DNA from: Azospirillum canadense
GTDB taxonomy: Bacteria; Pseudomonadota; Alphaproteobacteria; Azospirillales; Azospirillaceae
Assembly (NCBI RefSeq): GCF_025961225.1
Contig: NZ_JAOQNG010000010.1
Location: forward strand, 486,501-550,500
DNA length: 64,000 nt
Reading direction: 5' to 3'
Positions 53,811 to 62,676 of the stretch are shown here, piece after piece (within the stretch, counting starts at the first letter, position 1; each line of letters begins with the position of its first letter). The notes beneath the pieces are model-generated. The model was not told the DNA's origin and did not search any database. It worked only from the letters and a program-made list of their open reading frames with translations. Both the position numbers and the translations under genes were made by a program.

Positions 53811-54839
53811 TTGACAGCATTCAAGCTTGCACTGGAGATCGCCCAGGAGTGCGTGCAGCGCGCGCCGGTGATCGTGCTTGGCAGCGGCGCGTCCGCCGCG
53901 CACCGGCTCCCTGGCATGCCGCAGCTGCGTGACCATCTCGTGGCCAGCACGTTGCCGGCCGGTCTCGGAGCGCGCGAACTCGATCTCTGGCAGGAGTTCC
54001 TGAACGCGGCGGCGGCCCTTGATCTCGAGGAGGCGCTGACCGCGGTGTCGCTGACGGAAGCGCTGACCTCCCACGTCGTCGCCGCGACCTGGGATCTGCT
54101 GGCGCCGGCGGACATGGCGGTGTTCGACCAAGTGGTCCGCGACCGCCACCATTTGCCGCTGACGCGGCTGTTCCAGCACCTTCTGAAGAGCACCCACACA
54201 GAAGTCAACGTGGTCACCCCGAACTACGACCGGCTCGCCGAGTACGCCGCCGACGCGGGCGGCCTCTGCCACCACACCGGGTTCGGCCACGGGTATCTGC
54301 GGCTGCGCCAAACGGATTACCCGCTGAAGTTCACGCAGAACCAGCGCCCGGCGCGCACCGTCAATGTCTGGAAGGTTCACGGCTCGCTTGATTGGTTCCG
54401 TGATCCTGAAGGCACCACCGTGGGGCTGCCGATCCTGCCGAGCCGGCCGGCCGGCATGACCCCGGTCATCGTGACGCCGGGTGTCGAAAAGTACCGGATC
54501 ACGCACGACGAGCCGTTCCGCACCATTCTGGCGGGCGCCGACACCGCACTCGCGACGGCGCGGGCATACCTATGCATCGGCTACGGATTCAACGACACGC
54601 ACATCCAGCCGAAGCTGCTGGAGCGCTGTCGGACCCAACCGGTGCCGTTGGTGCTGATTACCAAGGTCGTGTCGCCCACGGCCAAGGACTTCCTGCTCAA
54701 GGGAGGGTGCCGGCGCTTCATGGCGCTGGAGGAGAGTGGCACTGGTTCGCGCCTCTACAGCGCGGAGCACCCTGGTGGTGTCGACATTCCGGATCATCCG
54801 GTCTGGCGCCTTGACGAGTTTCTCAAGATGGTGATGTAG
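53811..54839 (+). CDS. SIR2-like NADase of a SIR2-HerA anti-phage system
   Basis: The product is about 342 residues of the SIR2_2 type. The NAD-binding motif GSGAS is at 24-28, TPNYD at 136-140, and the catalytic histidine is H190 in WKVHGSLDW. Such proteins degrade NAD+ when activated, causing growth arrest of infected cells. The TTG at 53811 is chosen because GGAGG precedes it by seven bases; an ORF extension to 53754 is possible. A HerA-type ATPase gene follows after ten bases. This pairing is the layout of described SIR2-HerA (Nezha-type) defence. Activity here is inferred. Confidence 0.87.
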   Translation: MTAFKLALEIAQECVQRAPVIVLGSGASAAHRLPGMPQLRDHLVASTLPAGLGARELDLWQEFLNAAAALDLEEALTAVSLTEALTSHVVAATWDLLAPADMAVFDQVVRDRHHLPLTRLFQHLLKSTHTEVNVVTPNYDRLAEYAADAGGLCHHTGFGHGYLRLRQTDYPLKFTQNQRPARTVNVWKVHGSLDWFRDPEGTTVGLPILPSRPAGMTPVIVTPGVEKYRITHDEPFRTILAGADTALATARAYLCIGYGFNDTHIQPKLLERCRTQPVPLVLITKVVSPTAKDFLLKGGCRRFMALEESGTGSRLYSAEHPGGVDIPDHPVWRLDEFLKMVM

Positions 54840-54849
54840 GGAGAGCATT

Positions 54850-56613
54850 GTGAGCATCTTCGACTTCAAGGACTCCGACGCTCTCGGCAGCGTGCTGTCG
54901 GTCGACACGACCGTCGTGGTCGTCAGGGTCGCCGATATCGACCGCCTGCGGCAGTTACAGGTGAACCGCTTGGCCGTGCTGGAGAGCAGCCGGCCAGGTC
55001 AGCACCTGGTTGGCATCATCCAGAAGATCACGCGCAGCGCCGCAACGCCGCGCGCCCGGAGCGATGGTGAGATCGGCGTCGGCGCCGAAGAGGAGGTGGC
55101 GCCGGAGCTGAATCTTGTGCGCATCGCGCTGATTGGTACCCTGGTCGATCGGCTCGGCGAGCAGCGCAACGTGTTCTTGCGCACTCTGGAGACCGTCCCT
55201 GAAATCGACGCGAACTGTTACGCCGTCGAAGGCGAGCGCCTCACCAACTTCATGCGGGTGATCGCCAGCATCGCCAGCGACGGCCAGCGCCTGTCGCTGG
55301 GCTGCTACACCCTGGATGACCGCGCGGAAGCCTTCCTGAACGGCAACAAGTTCTTCCAACGGCACGCCGTCATCGTCGGCAGCACGGGCTCGGGCAAGTC
55401 TTGGACCACGGCGCGCATGCTCGAGCAGGTGGCGGCGCTGCCCAACGCGAACGCCATTGTGTTCGACATTCACGGCGAGTACCAGACGCTGCAGGCCGAC
55501 GGCATCCGGCATTTCCGGATCGCCGGGCCGGGCGATCTCGACCAAGCTGCTTCGCTGGCGGAAGGCGTACTCTACCTGCCGTACTGGCTGCTCGGCTACG
55601 AAGCTCTGGTCACAATGTTCGTCGACCGCAGTGACCAGAACGCGCCCAACCAGACTATGATCATGCAGCGCGCCATAACCCGCGCCAAGCGCGCCTATCT
55701 GGAGGATGGCGGGCACCGGGACGTCCTCGACAACTTCACCATCGACAGCCCGGTTCCCTTCGAACTGAGTGCGGTTCTCGACGAGCTGGGAGCGCTCAAC
55801 GCCGAGATGGTGCAGGGCGCTGGCGGTAAGGAGAAGCAGGGCGATTACCACGGCAAGCTCAGCCGCCTCATCGCCCGCCTGGAGAACAAGCGGTCGGATC
55901 GGCGCCTCGGCTTCCTGTTCCGCCCAGGCGCCGACACGATGGCGTTTGAATGGTTGGAACGGCTGGTATCGGCGCTCCTCGCCGGCAGCCAGGACCAGGT
56001 GGGCGGCACGGGCGGCTTGAAGATAATCAACTTTTCTGAGGTGCCCTCCGACATCCTGCCGCTCATCGTGAGCCTCGTTGCCAAGCTCGCCTTCTCCGTG
56101 CAGCAGTGGACCGCGCCCGGGCGTCGGCATCCGATCGCCCTGTTCTGCGATGAGGCGCATCTCTACATCCCCGAGCGCGTGGGCGCCGGGGCGGCGGACG
56201 ACATCTCCGTGGGGATCTTCGAGCGGATCGCCAAGGAGGGCCGCAAGTACGGAGTGGGGCTGGTGGTGATCAGCCAGCGGCCGTCGGAAGTCAACCGGAC
56301 GGTGCTCAGCCAGTGCAACAACGTGGTGGCCATGCGTCTGACCAACGGTGAGGACCAGAGCGTGATCAAGCGCCTGTTGCCGGACAGCCTTGGAAGCTTC
56401 GGCGATCTGTTGCCGATCCTGGACACCGGTGAGGCGTTGGTAGTCGGCGACGCCAGCCTCCTGCCGAGCCGTATCCGCATCGCCAAGCCGTCCCACACAC
56501 CCAACAGCGGCACCATCGACTTCTGGGACAAGTGGGCGGATGTGACGCCCGTGGGCGCCGCTGCCGAGGCGGTCAGCGGCTGGCGGCGGCAGACGCAAGG
56601 CGCTGCAGCGTAA
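54850..56613 (+). CDS. HerA-type hexameric ATPase of the SIR2-HerA system
   Basis: The 587-residue product has an N-terminal HAS-barrel-like region (about 10-150), Walker A GSTGSGKS (177-184) with FDIHGEYQ downstream, and Walker B FCDEAH (432-437). A sensor/arginine finger region SQRPSEVNRTVLSQCNN follows. HerA ATPases form hexamers that translocate DNA and, in this system, bind the SIR2 subunit. The partner nuclease NurA of archaeal HerA is absent. The start is a GTG following GGGAGAG. Walker residues are intact, so the ATPase should be active. Confidence 0.92.
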   Translation: MSIFDFKDSDALGSVLSVDTTVVVVRVADIDRLRQLQVNRLAVLESSRPGQHLVGIIQKITRSAATPRARSDGEIGVGAEEEVAPELNLVRIALIGTLVDRLGEQRNVFLRTLETVPEIDANCYAVEGERLTNFMRVIASIASDGQRLSLGCYTLDDRAEAFLNGNKFFQRHAVIVGSTGSGKSWTTARMLEQVAALPNANAIVFDIHGEYQTLQADGIRHFRIAGPGDLDQAASLAEGVLYLPYWLLGYEALVTMFVDRSDQNAPNQTMIMQRAITRAKRAYLEDGGHRDVLDNFTIDSPVPFELSAVLDELGALNAEMVQGAGGKEKQGDYHGKLSRLIARLENKRSDRRLGFLFRPGADTMAFEWLERLVSALLAGSQDQVGGTGGLKIINFSEVPSDILPLIVSLVAKLAFSVQQWTAPGRRHPIALFCDEAHLYIPERVGAGAADDISVGIFERIAKEGRKYGVGLVVISQRPSEVNRTVLSQCNNVVAMRLTNGEDQSVIKRLLPDSLGSFGDLLPILDTGEALVVGDASLLPSRIRIAKPSHTPNSGTIDFWDKWADVTPVGAAAEAVSGWRRQTQGAAA

Positions 56614-56725
56614 TCGTATTTCTGTCTGGGGCAGCTACGGGAAAGCGCACCCATGATGGGCCCCCCTGGTGAGCGGTGGTCGGTTCCGACCCTTTGTCTG
56701 GCAACCTATGAAAGAAAAGTGCATT

Positions 56726-58149
56726 ATGAGCGAAAATATAGATCAAGAAAATGTGATAAAAGAGTCGGTGTTTGTCGCCGCTGCAAAGACGTGCGCGGCA
56801 AAGACGTTGATTGACCACTTGGCCGATCTCGATGCAGATCAATCGACGATCGAAGAACTTGCCGGCCTGATACGTCGAGCAGGTGCTCTAATACATCAGA
56901 GGCCGATCCAATCGGCCAGGGGAAACGCGACGCGTTCATCGCGGACATTCGGGAGTTTTTCGTCTCTAACATCTCCGATGCCAATCTCGCGTCGTTTGAC
57001 GAGGCGGCAGAGATGATTCATTTCGCGGAGGACGGACACCATCGCATCCTCGCCGCTCTTGGTCGCAGTTCCTTCTCGGCTGAGCCACCTGATGTGCGCG
57101 CCGCTGCAGTGATCGCGCGGATGGAAGCGAACCTCTCAGCGTTCGTCGCCGATGCTGAGGCTGCCCTCAAGCAGACAAAGAGAATTGTCTGGCCGGGAGG
57201 ACCGGAACTCCGCGATCAGGCGGGCCGGATCGTCTCGAGCGAAGGCACAATCTCCGGTATGGTGGCTTCCCTTGGTGGAACCCTGATGATGGAAGGATTT
57301 GCGAACGGCTGGTTTGATCGAAAGAAGGGCTGGCTGAAACTCCCCGTTCTACCGGCCGTCAGTGATCATGAGATACTTCTCGCCGGCGATAGCGAGCTGC
57401 TCTCCATGTCATGGCGCCGCTGGACGCATCTCCATGAGTCGGCCCGATACCATGACAATAAAATCCACGTTCTATCAGGTTCGACGCTGCCGTCCGGCTG
57501 CCCGGAGAACATAGACCTTGTCTACAGCCGCGATGCCGAATGCGACGTGGTCGATTTCATCGCAAACGAACGCGCGATCGACCGTGAAGGCAGCGCTGTT
57601 GCAGAACTTACAAGCACCATGGACATGATAGGGATCGCAAAGGGAATTGATGCACCTCTTGCGCTAGGGCCTCAGGACTGGATCTCCAACGAAGAGGCGT
57701 TGAATGCCCTCTCATTAAGCGAAGCGGTTGGCTACGAAATCGTCAAAGATCAGGAGAGGCCTGGAGGACTCCGCCTCATTCAGTGGGTCAGGGGCTACAT
57801 ATGCCTTGCGGCGTGGACTGCAAAGCGAATGAAGGCCAACCACTCCGGTATTCTCAAAATACCAAGGGCGGATCTCTTGTCGCTCCTTAACCGGTGTTCA
57901 TTGTCCAGTTCCGAAGCCGATACCTTCCTTGACGCCGTCAGCTTCGGCCGTCATTCGCGTGACCTGTTCGATGCGCCGATCGTACGCACCGACGGCGATT
58001 GGTTGTTGATTGGTCCGGCGCTCGCCGCCCCGAGATTGGCGAGGATCGTACCCTCGCTGCTCGCTTCAATGGGCATCCAACTCAAGCGAAAAGGCTCTGC
58101 GTTTGAGGCTCGGATCGTGCCCCGAGGCGTGGTGTCTGAGGGGGCCTCT
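56726..58149 (+). pseudogene. Unknown island gene, frameshifted and cut by the IS
   Basis: The first frame starts MSENIDQENVIKESVFVAAA and runs to about 56890 (EELAGLIRRAGAL). The reading then continues sensibly only in another frame (ADPIGQGKRDAFIADIREFF, then AEDGHHRILAALG), so one base seems missing near 56885-56895. The rest is open to the IS boundary at 58149 and runs 22 codons into the IS. Codon use is more AT-rich than the surroundings. The last island residues, LKRKGSAFEARI, resemble the lead-in to restriction-like nuclease domains in some defence proteins; that domain, if present, was lost. No family is recognised with confidence. Confidence 0.7.
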
Positions 58150-59435
58150 GTGCTCTTCGGCGGGTTGAGGCCGCCGGTCTACTCCGCTGCGATGGACAGC
58201 GGATCAGGGGTGTGAGGGTGGCACAGCTCGGCCAGGCTTTCCATGGTCATGTAGCGCCGGGCCACCGCCCATTCATCATGCTGCTCCAGCAGCAAGGCGC
58301 CGACGAGGCGCACAACCGCCCCTTCGCCAGGGAAGATGCCGACGACGTTGGTGCGCCGCTTGATCTCGCCATTCAGCCGCTCCAGAGGATTCGTGCTGTG
58401 CAATTTGGTGCGCAGGTCCTTGGGGTACTTCATGTAGGCCAGCACGTCGAACTCCGCCTCGTCCATCAGCGCCGCCAGCTTGGAAAAGCGCGGCCGCAGG
58501 CTGTCGGCCACCCGGCGCCACTGCTCATGCGCCGCCTCAGCGGTCTCCTGGGCAAAGGCGGTGCGAATGGTGGCCGCGACCATCGTCTGGTGCGCCTTGC
58601 CGACGCAGGCGAGGAGATTCCTCATGCAATGAACACGACAGCGTTGAAGTGTGGCGCCCAGCACCTTGGAAGCGGCGGCCTTCAGCCCGAGATGCGCATC
58701 GGCGATCACCAGCTTTACGCCGCGTAGGCCCCGGCGGGTGAGGGTGCGCAGGAAATCGGTCCAGAAGGTCTCGGCTTCCGACAGCCCGAGGCCGAGCCCC
58801 AGCACCTCGCGCCGGCCATCGCTGTTGACGCCGATGGCCAGTATGGCGGCGAGCGAGACGATGCGGCCGTCCTGGCGCACTTTCACGTAGGTCGCATCCA
58901 GCCACACAAAGGGCCAGTCGCCTTCCAGCGGCCGGTTCAGGAACGCCTGCACGCGCTCGTCGATGTCCTGGCACAGGCGGCTGACCTGGCTCTTGGAGAT
59001 GCCGGTCATGCCCATCGCCTTGACCAGATCATCGACGTTGCGCGTCGAGATGCCCTGCACGTAGGCCTCCTGAATCACCGCGATTAGCGCCTTCTCCGCG
59101 GTGCGGCGCGGCTCCAGGAAGGCCGGGAAGTAGGAGCCGCGCCGCAGCTTGGGGATGCGCAGGTCGATGGCCCCGGCGCGCGTCTCCCAGGTCCGCTCCC
59201 GGTAGCCGTTGCGCTTGGTCTGGCGGTCCTCGCTGCGTTCGCCATACCCGGCGCCGCACAGGCTCTCCACCTCCAGCTCCATCAGGCGCTGGGCGGCGAA
59301 GCCGACCATCTCGCGCAGAAAGTCGGCATCGGCGCTCTTCCCAATCAGCTCCTGAAGAGCGATCCTGTCCTCGGTCATCGTGGTCTCCGTCTTGGTTGAT
59401 GGTCGTTAAGCAACCTCAACTTAGCCGAAGAACAC
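58150..59435 (-). mobile_element. IS256-family insertion sequence
   Basis: The element is about 1.29 kb with imperfect terminal inverted repeats. The left end GTGCTCTTCGGCGGGTTGAG (58150-58169) matches the reverse complement of the right end GTGTTCTTCGGCTAAGTTGA (59435 down to 59416), with a one-base gap. It encodes one transposase. Flanking eight-base sequences (GGGCCTCT left, GGTGACCG right) do not match, so no target duplication is visible. The exact ends may be a few bases off. Confidence 0.85.
58179..59378 (-). CDS. IS256-family (Mutator-type) transposase
   Basis: The 399-residue product has the DDE triad: D161 in VWLDATYVKV, D227 in VIADAHLGL and E333 in NPLERLNGEIKRR. The Mutator signature continues through HCMRNLLACVGKAHQTMV. 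Length agrees with the family and the frame is intact, so the element may still move. The start is an ATG 57 bases inside the right inverted repeat end. Confidence 0.95.
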   Translation of the reverse strand: MTEDRIALQELIGKSADADFLREMVGFAAQRLMELEVESLCGAGYGERSEDRQTKRNGYRERTWETRAGAIDLRIPKLRRGSYFPAFLEPRRTAEKALIAVIQEAYVQGISTRNVDDLVKAMGMTGISKSQVSRLCQDIDERVQAFLNRPLEGDWPFVWLDATYVKVRQDGRIVSLAAILAIGVNSDGRREVLGLGLGLSEAETFWTDFLRTLTRRGLRGVKLVIADAHLGLKAAASKVLGATLQRCRVHCMRNLLACVGKAHQTMVAATIRTAFAQETAEAAHEQWRRVADSLRPRFSKLAALMDEAEFDVLAYMKYPKDLRTKLHSTNPLERLNGEIKRRTNVVGIFPGEGAVVRLVGALLLEQHDEWAVARRYMTMESLAELCHPHTPDPLSIAAE

Positions 59436-59436
59436 G

Positions 59437-60000
59437 GTGACCGCCGCTCCCGAACGGCCGGCCCGCCTGCGCCAGCTATGGGGGAGCGCTCCGGCGGGCC
59501 AGCCTCACGCCTCAGACACCACGCGGTGGGACGCGATCCTCTGGGGGCTTGTCCTGGCGGTGTTTGCTCTGGGGGCTCACGCGGCCCTCGCGCAAGAGAG
59601 CGGGCGGGCGCCTGCGCTTGTCGAAGACGACGTAACGCCGGGTGTTCAGGCGATCCTCAGGCTGTACCAGGCGGACGGTGCCGGCGAGGCCCTTCCCGCC
59701 CTCCGCCAATGCTACGATACGCTCGACTATGGCGCGCCGGTCGCACGCGTCTCGCGCTGCTTGGCGATGGACGTGGCCTTATGCCTTGTGCTCGACGTCC
59801 AAGCCCTCAACGGCGATGGCCGCGTCGACGACTTCTGCGAGGCGGGCCGCAGCGGCCGGCGCCTAGCGTATTGGGCCGACGAGACCATCACCATCCGCGC
59901 CGACCGTCCGGCCTTTTTGAAGACCCTGTTCACCCTCGCGCGCGCCGGAATGGCGGACTTCTTTCGACGCGGACCGCAAACCGGAGACCCGATGCCGTGA
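59437..60000 (+). CDS. Exported or membrane-anchored protein of unknown function
   Basis: The 187-residue product has one hydrophobic segment (about 35-52, DAILWGLVLAVFALGAHAAL) ending in AQES, consistent with a signal peptide or anchor after a basic lead. The rest includes four cysteines (RQCYDTLDYG, RCLAMDVALC, DFCEAG) that could pair in the periplasm. The GTG start is two bases beyond the IS end, so the original N-terminus and promoter may have been replaced by the insertion. A lipoprotein gene follows 21 bases after its stop. Confidence 0.6.
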   Translation: MTAAPERPARLRQLWGSAPAGQPHASDTTRWDAILWGLVLAVFALGAHAALAQESGRAPALVEDDVTPGVQAILRLYQADGAGEALPALRQCYDTLDYGAPVARVSRCLAMDVALCLVLDVQALNGDGRVDDFCEAGRSGRRLAYWADETITIRADRPAFLKTLFTLARAGMADFFRRGPQTGDPMP

Positions 60001-60021
60001 CGAAGCCGTGGCAGGTGTGCG

Positions 60022-60432
60022 ATGCGGAACCCTTATCATCCATCGGAGAGACAGCATACCAGCGGTAGCGTTTGCGTCTGGGCTGGTGTCTCCGTCGTCG
60101 CGCTTTCGCTGTGTGGCTGTGCGGCCGGCATAGTGGCTGACGTCGTCTCGGTAGGGATGTCCGGCAAGTCCATCGCCGACCATGGTCTGGACCTGATCAC
60201 CGGGAACACGTGCAACCTCTTCCAATCCATCTTCCGCGCGGACCACGTCGTCTGTGAACCGCGTGGGCTTGCCGCCCCGACGCGTGATGGCACGGAACTT
60301 TCGCACACGGGCCATTCGCCTGAGGCGCCCCCTGCATTCGCGGATGTCGCCCCAAGCGATGGTCTTGGCAGTGTCGGTCCAGGTCTCAACGGTGGTGATC
60401 CTGGCGGTCTCTCCGGCAGCGAAACCTATTAA
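60022..60432 (+). CDS. Small lipoprotein-like protein of unknown function
   Basis: The 136-residue product has a hydrophobic segment with a lipobox-like end (VVALSLCGCAAG, about 25-36). A region similar to small alphaproteobacterial envelope proteins follows (SVGMSGKSIADHGLDLITGN then CNLFQSIFRADHVVCEP). The C-terminal 45 residues are Pro/Gly-rich and disordered. It is co-oriented with the exported protein upstream. The same frame stays open for another 50 codons past the stop, which could hint at a nonsense change or chance. Confidence 0.65.
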   Translation: MRNPYHPSERQHTSGSVCVWAGVSVVALSLCGCAAGIVADVVSVGMSGKSIADHGLDLITGNTCNLFQSIFRADHVVCEPRGLAAPTRDGTELSHTGHSPEAPPAFADVAPSDGLGSVGPGLNGGDPGGLSGSETY

Positions 60433-60619
60433 CGTGCAGTTTTCAGACTGGACGGTAACGATGACGCTGAGTATGGCGTGGTTTCCCCCTCCTGTGCGGA
60501 TTTTGGGCGTGCCACCGCGGCGGATGCAGAGCCTTGGGAGTCGGACGGTAGAACCGGTTGTCGAGGCTTTGTCCGATGACGCTCCGGAGCAGCTGGCCGC
60601 GGTTTAAGTGCAAAAGATC

Positions 60620-62563
60620 TCATCGGACGCGGTGTATCGGCCGCGTCGACGAGACGAGGTCGCGCGCGGCGCACAGCTCAAGGATACCGATGGGCTCCTG
60701 AAGTCCGCGCGGCAGCACCGTGTCCACCACGCGGAACACAAAGCGGTCGGACACGCACTCGGCAACCGCCGCGCTCACCAGGATGTCCGTGCCGTAATCC
60801 TTGTTGAGCGGCTCCAGCCGGGCCGCCAGATTGACCGTCGCGCCGAGCACGGTGTAGGCCATGCGGTCGGCGGAGCCGATGGTGCCGACCACGGCCTCGC
60901 CGGTGTGAAGCCCGAAGCGCGTCCGGTAAGCCGGCCAGCCCTCCTGTTCGAAGGCGGCGTTGAGCTGCTGGATCGCCGTCCGGCAGGCCAGCACGGCGGC
61001 GCAGGCATGGGCGACGTGATCGGGATCGTCCGCCGGCGCGTTCCAGATCGCCATGACGGCGTCGCCGATGAATTTGTCGACCGTGCCGCCATGCTCCATG
61101 ATCGCAGCGGACAGCACGCCGAGGTAGCGGGATGTCTGGTTCATCACCTGCTCAGGCGCCGCCTTTTCGGTGATCGCGGTGAATCCCTCGATGTCGGTGA
61201 AGAGGATCGTCACCTCCCGGCGGGTGCCGCCCAGCCGCAGCGCCGCGCCCGTCGTGACCAGCTGCTGGACCAGGCGCTTGGGTACGAACCGGGCGAAGGT
61301 CAGCACCACCGTCCGCATGGTGGCCACGGACCGCCCGAGATCATCGATTTCCCGAATCAAAGATCGGACCTCTGGTCGAGGGCTGGCCGTCTCAAAATTC
61401 TGAATGCGCTCGGTTTCCCTAGCCAAATCCTTCATGGACCGCGACAGCCGCGAGCCGATCCACCAGACCACGGGGAGCGTTCCGAGAACGACCCCGAGGG
61501 CGAGCAGGACCAGGCGACGCCGTCCGGCCTCGACCGCCGCGAAGAATTCGTCAAGCGGAGCGACGACGGCCAACCGCAGGTGGGCAGAACCCGCCGATGG
61601 AACCGACCGGAAAGCCGCCACATACGTACGGCCGTCGGTCGCCCGCGAGAAAATCTGCTCCGCGGCGCCACCGGCCATCCAGGCGTTCAAGGGAGGCGTG
61701 ATGTCGACATCCAGCATCTGGTCGAGGTGCGGCAGCTCCAGTTGCCCGCCCGGGGCACGTTGGTGCAGGACCGACGCCATGCGCGGATGGGCGACGACAC
61801 GCCCGTTGTCGTCGAACAGCAGCACGACCCCCGACGCGCCAAGTTGCTGGGCGCGCAAGAATGCTCCGATGTCGGCTAAGAGGATGTTTCCTGCCACGAC
61901 TCCGTGCCGGTCACCTTGGAACGGCAGCCGAACCGTGTAGCCGGGCAAAGCCGTCAGTACGGACACATACGGAGCGGTGACGGCCCCGGCGGTGTCGTCG
62001 ATCGCTGTGCGATACCAGGGCCGGCCGCGTGGATCATAGTCGGTCTCGCGTTCTGTACTCGCTATGGGTGCAAGGCCGGCCGATAGATACTGCGTGACCT
62101 GAGCTCGCGTTTGCTGCTCTTGCGCATCGCCGATAACGGCCAGCCGGAACGCGGAATCAGGCGGCGTGCCCATTTGCCCACGTGCCGCGTCGCCAACCCG
62201 GGACAGGTCATTGAGTTCAAGGTAGGCACCGTCGTCGTAGCCGACATACAAGTTGTAAAGCTGAGCATGCCGTCGCAAGAGCGCCGCCATCACCGCGTAC
62301 AGCGGGGGATTGTTCGCGATGGCGCTGGACGTGATGGCGGGAAGCGTCGCCAGCACCTCCAGCGTGTCGAGAACACCCTTGAACTCGCCGTCGACGCGGT
62401 CGGCCGTGTGCTCCGCGACGCGCTCGATGAACGTCAGCGCCGCGGAGCGGGTGATCGACCGTGCCCGGTCGAAGCTTAGGATGACCAACCCCAGCCCGAC
62501 CCCAAGAACAAGGACGCCGACCATCAACGTGATCGAGAGTTGATAGCTGACACGAACGCGCAT
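60620..62563 (-). CDS. Cache-HAMP class III adenylate/guanylate cyclase
   Basis: The 647-residue product has TM1 (about 8-30), a periplasmic double-Cache sensor (about 35-345, DPRGRPWYRTAIDDTAGAVT), TM2 (about 352-372), HAMP (about 372-425) and a class III cyclase domain (about 445-625). Metal-binding aspartates are in LFTDIEGFTA and KFIGDAVMAIW, and the transition-state region is YTVLGATVNLAARLEP. It should make cAMP or cGMP in response to an external ligand. A cyclic-nucleotide-binding/FHA gene lies 113 bases upstream on the same strand. Confidence 0.93.
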   Translation of the reverse strand: MRVRVSYQLSITLMVGVLVLGVGLGLVILSFDRARSITRSAALTFIERVAEHTADRVDGEFKGVLDTLEVLATLPAITSSAIANNPPLYAVMAALLRRHAQLYNLYVGYDDGAYLELNDLSRVGDAARGQMGTPPDSAFRLAVIGDAQEQQTRAQVTQYLSAGLAPIASTERETDYDPRGRPWYRTAIDDTAGAVTAPYVSVLTALPGYTVRLPFQGDRHGVVAGNILLADIGAFLRAQQLGASGVVLLFDDNGRVVAHPRMASVLHQRAPGGQLELPHLDQMLDVDITPPLNAWMAGGAAEQIFSRATDGRTYVAAFRSVPSAGSAHLRLAVVAPLDEFFAAVEAGRRRLVLLALGVVLGTLPVVWWIGSRLSRSMKDLARETERIQNFETASPRPEVRSLIREIDDLGRSVATMRTVVLTFARFVPKRLVQQLVTTGAALRLGGTRREVTILFTDIEGFTAITEKAAPEQVMNQTSRYLGVLSAAIMEHGGTVDKFIGDAVMAIWNAPADDPDHVAHACAAVLACRTAIQQLNAAFEQEGWPAYRTRFGLHTGEAVVGTIGSADRMAYTVLGATVNLAARLEPLNKDYGTDILVSAAVAECVSDRFVFRVVDTVLPRGLQEPIGILELCAARDLVSSTRPIHRVR

Positions 62564-62676
62564 GCCTCAACCCTCCGGCCTCAACCCTCCGATACGGTCG
62601 CGGCGGCGGGCCGTGGTCTCCCGGAAGCGCCGTCCGCTGACCGCCTCACGCTCGAAGGTCTTGCAACGGCCCCGCT

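Noticed and set aside
53429..53932. 167-residue ORF spanning the region before the SIR2 gene.
   Set aside because: Its translation is Arg-rich and low in conserved features, and it overlaps the well-supported start of the SIR2 gene in another frame.
56614..56665. Minus-strand segment resembling a tRNA T-arm and acceptor end (GGGTGCGCTTTCCCGTAGCT).
   Set aside because: No matching 5' acceptor strand, D-arm or anticodon stem lies at the right distance, and the T-loop bases are wrong. It could be a decayed attachment remnant but cannot be supported.
60433..60607. Open reading frame after the small lipoprotein gene, in-frame past the stop and in another frame ending SDDAPEQLAAV.
   Set aside because: No start with a ribosome site, no recognisable family, and the two readings compete. 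It may be remnant coding sequence but is not supported as a gene.
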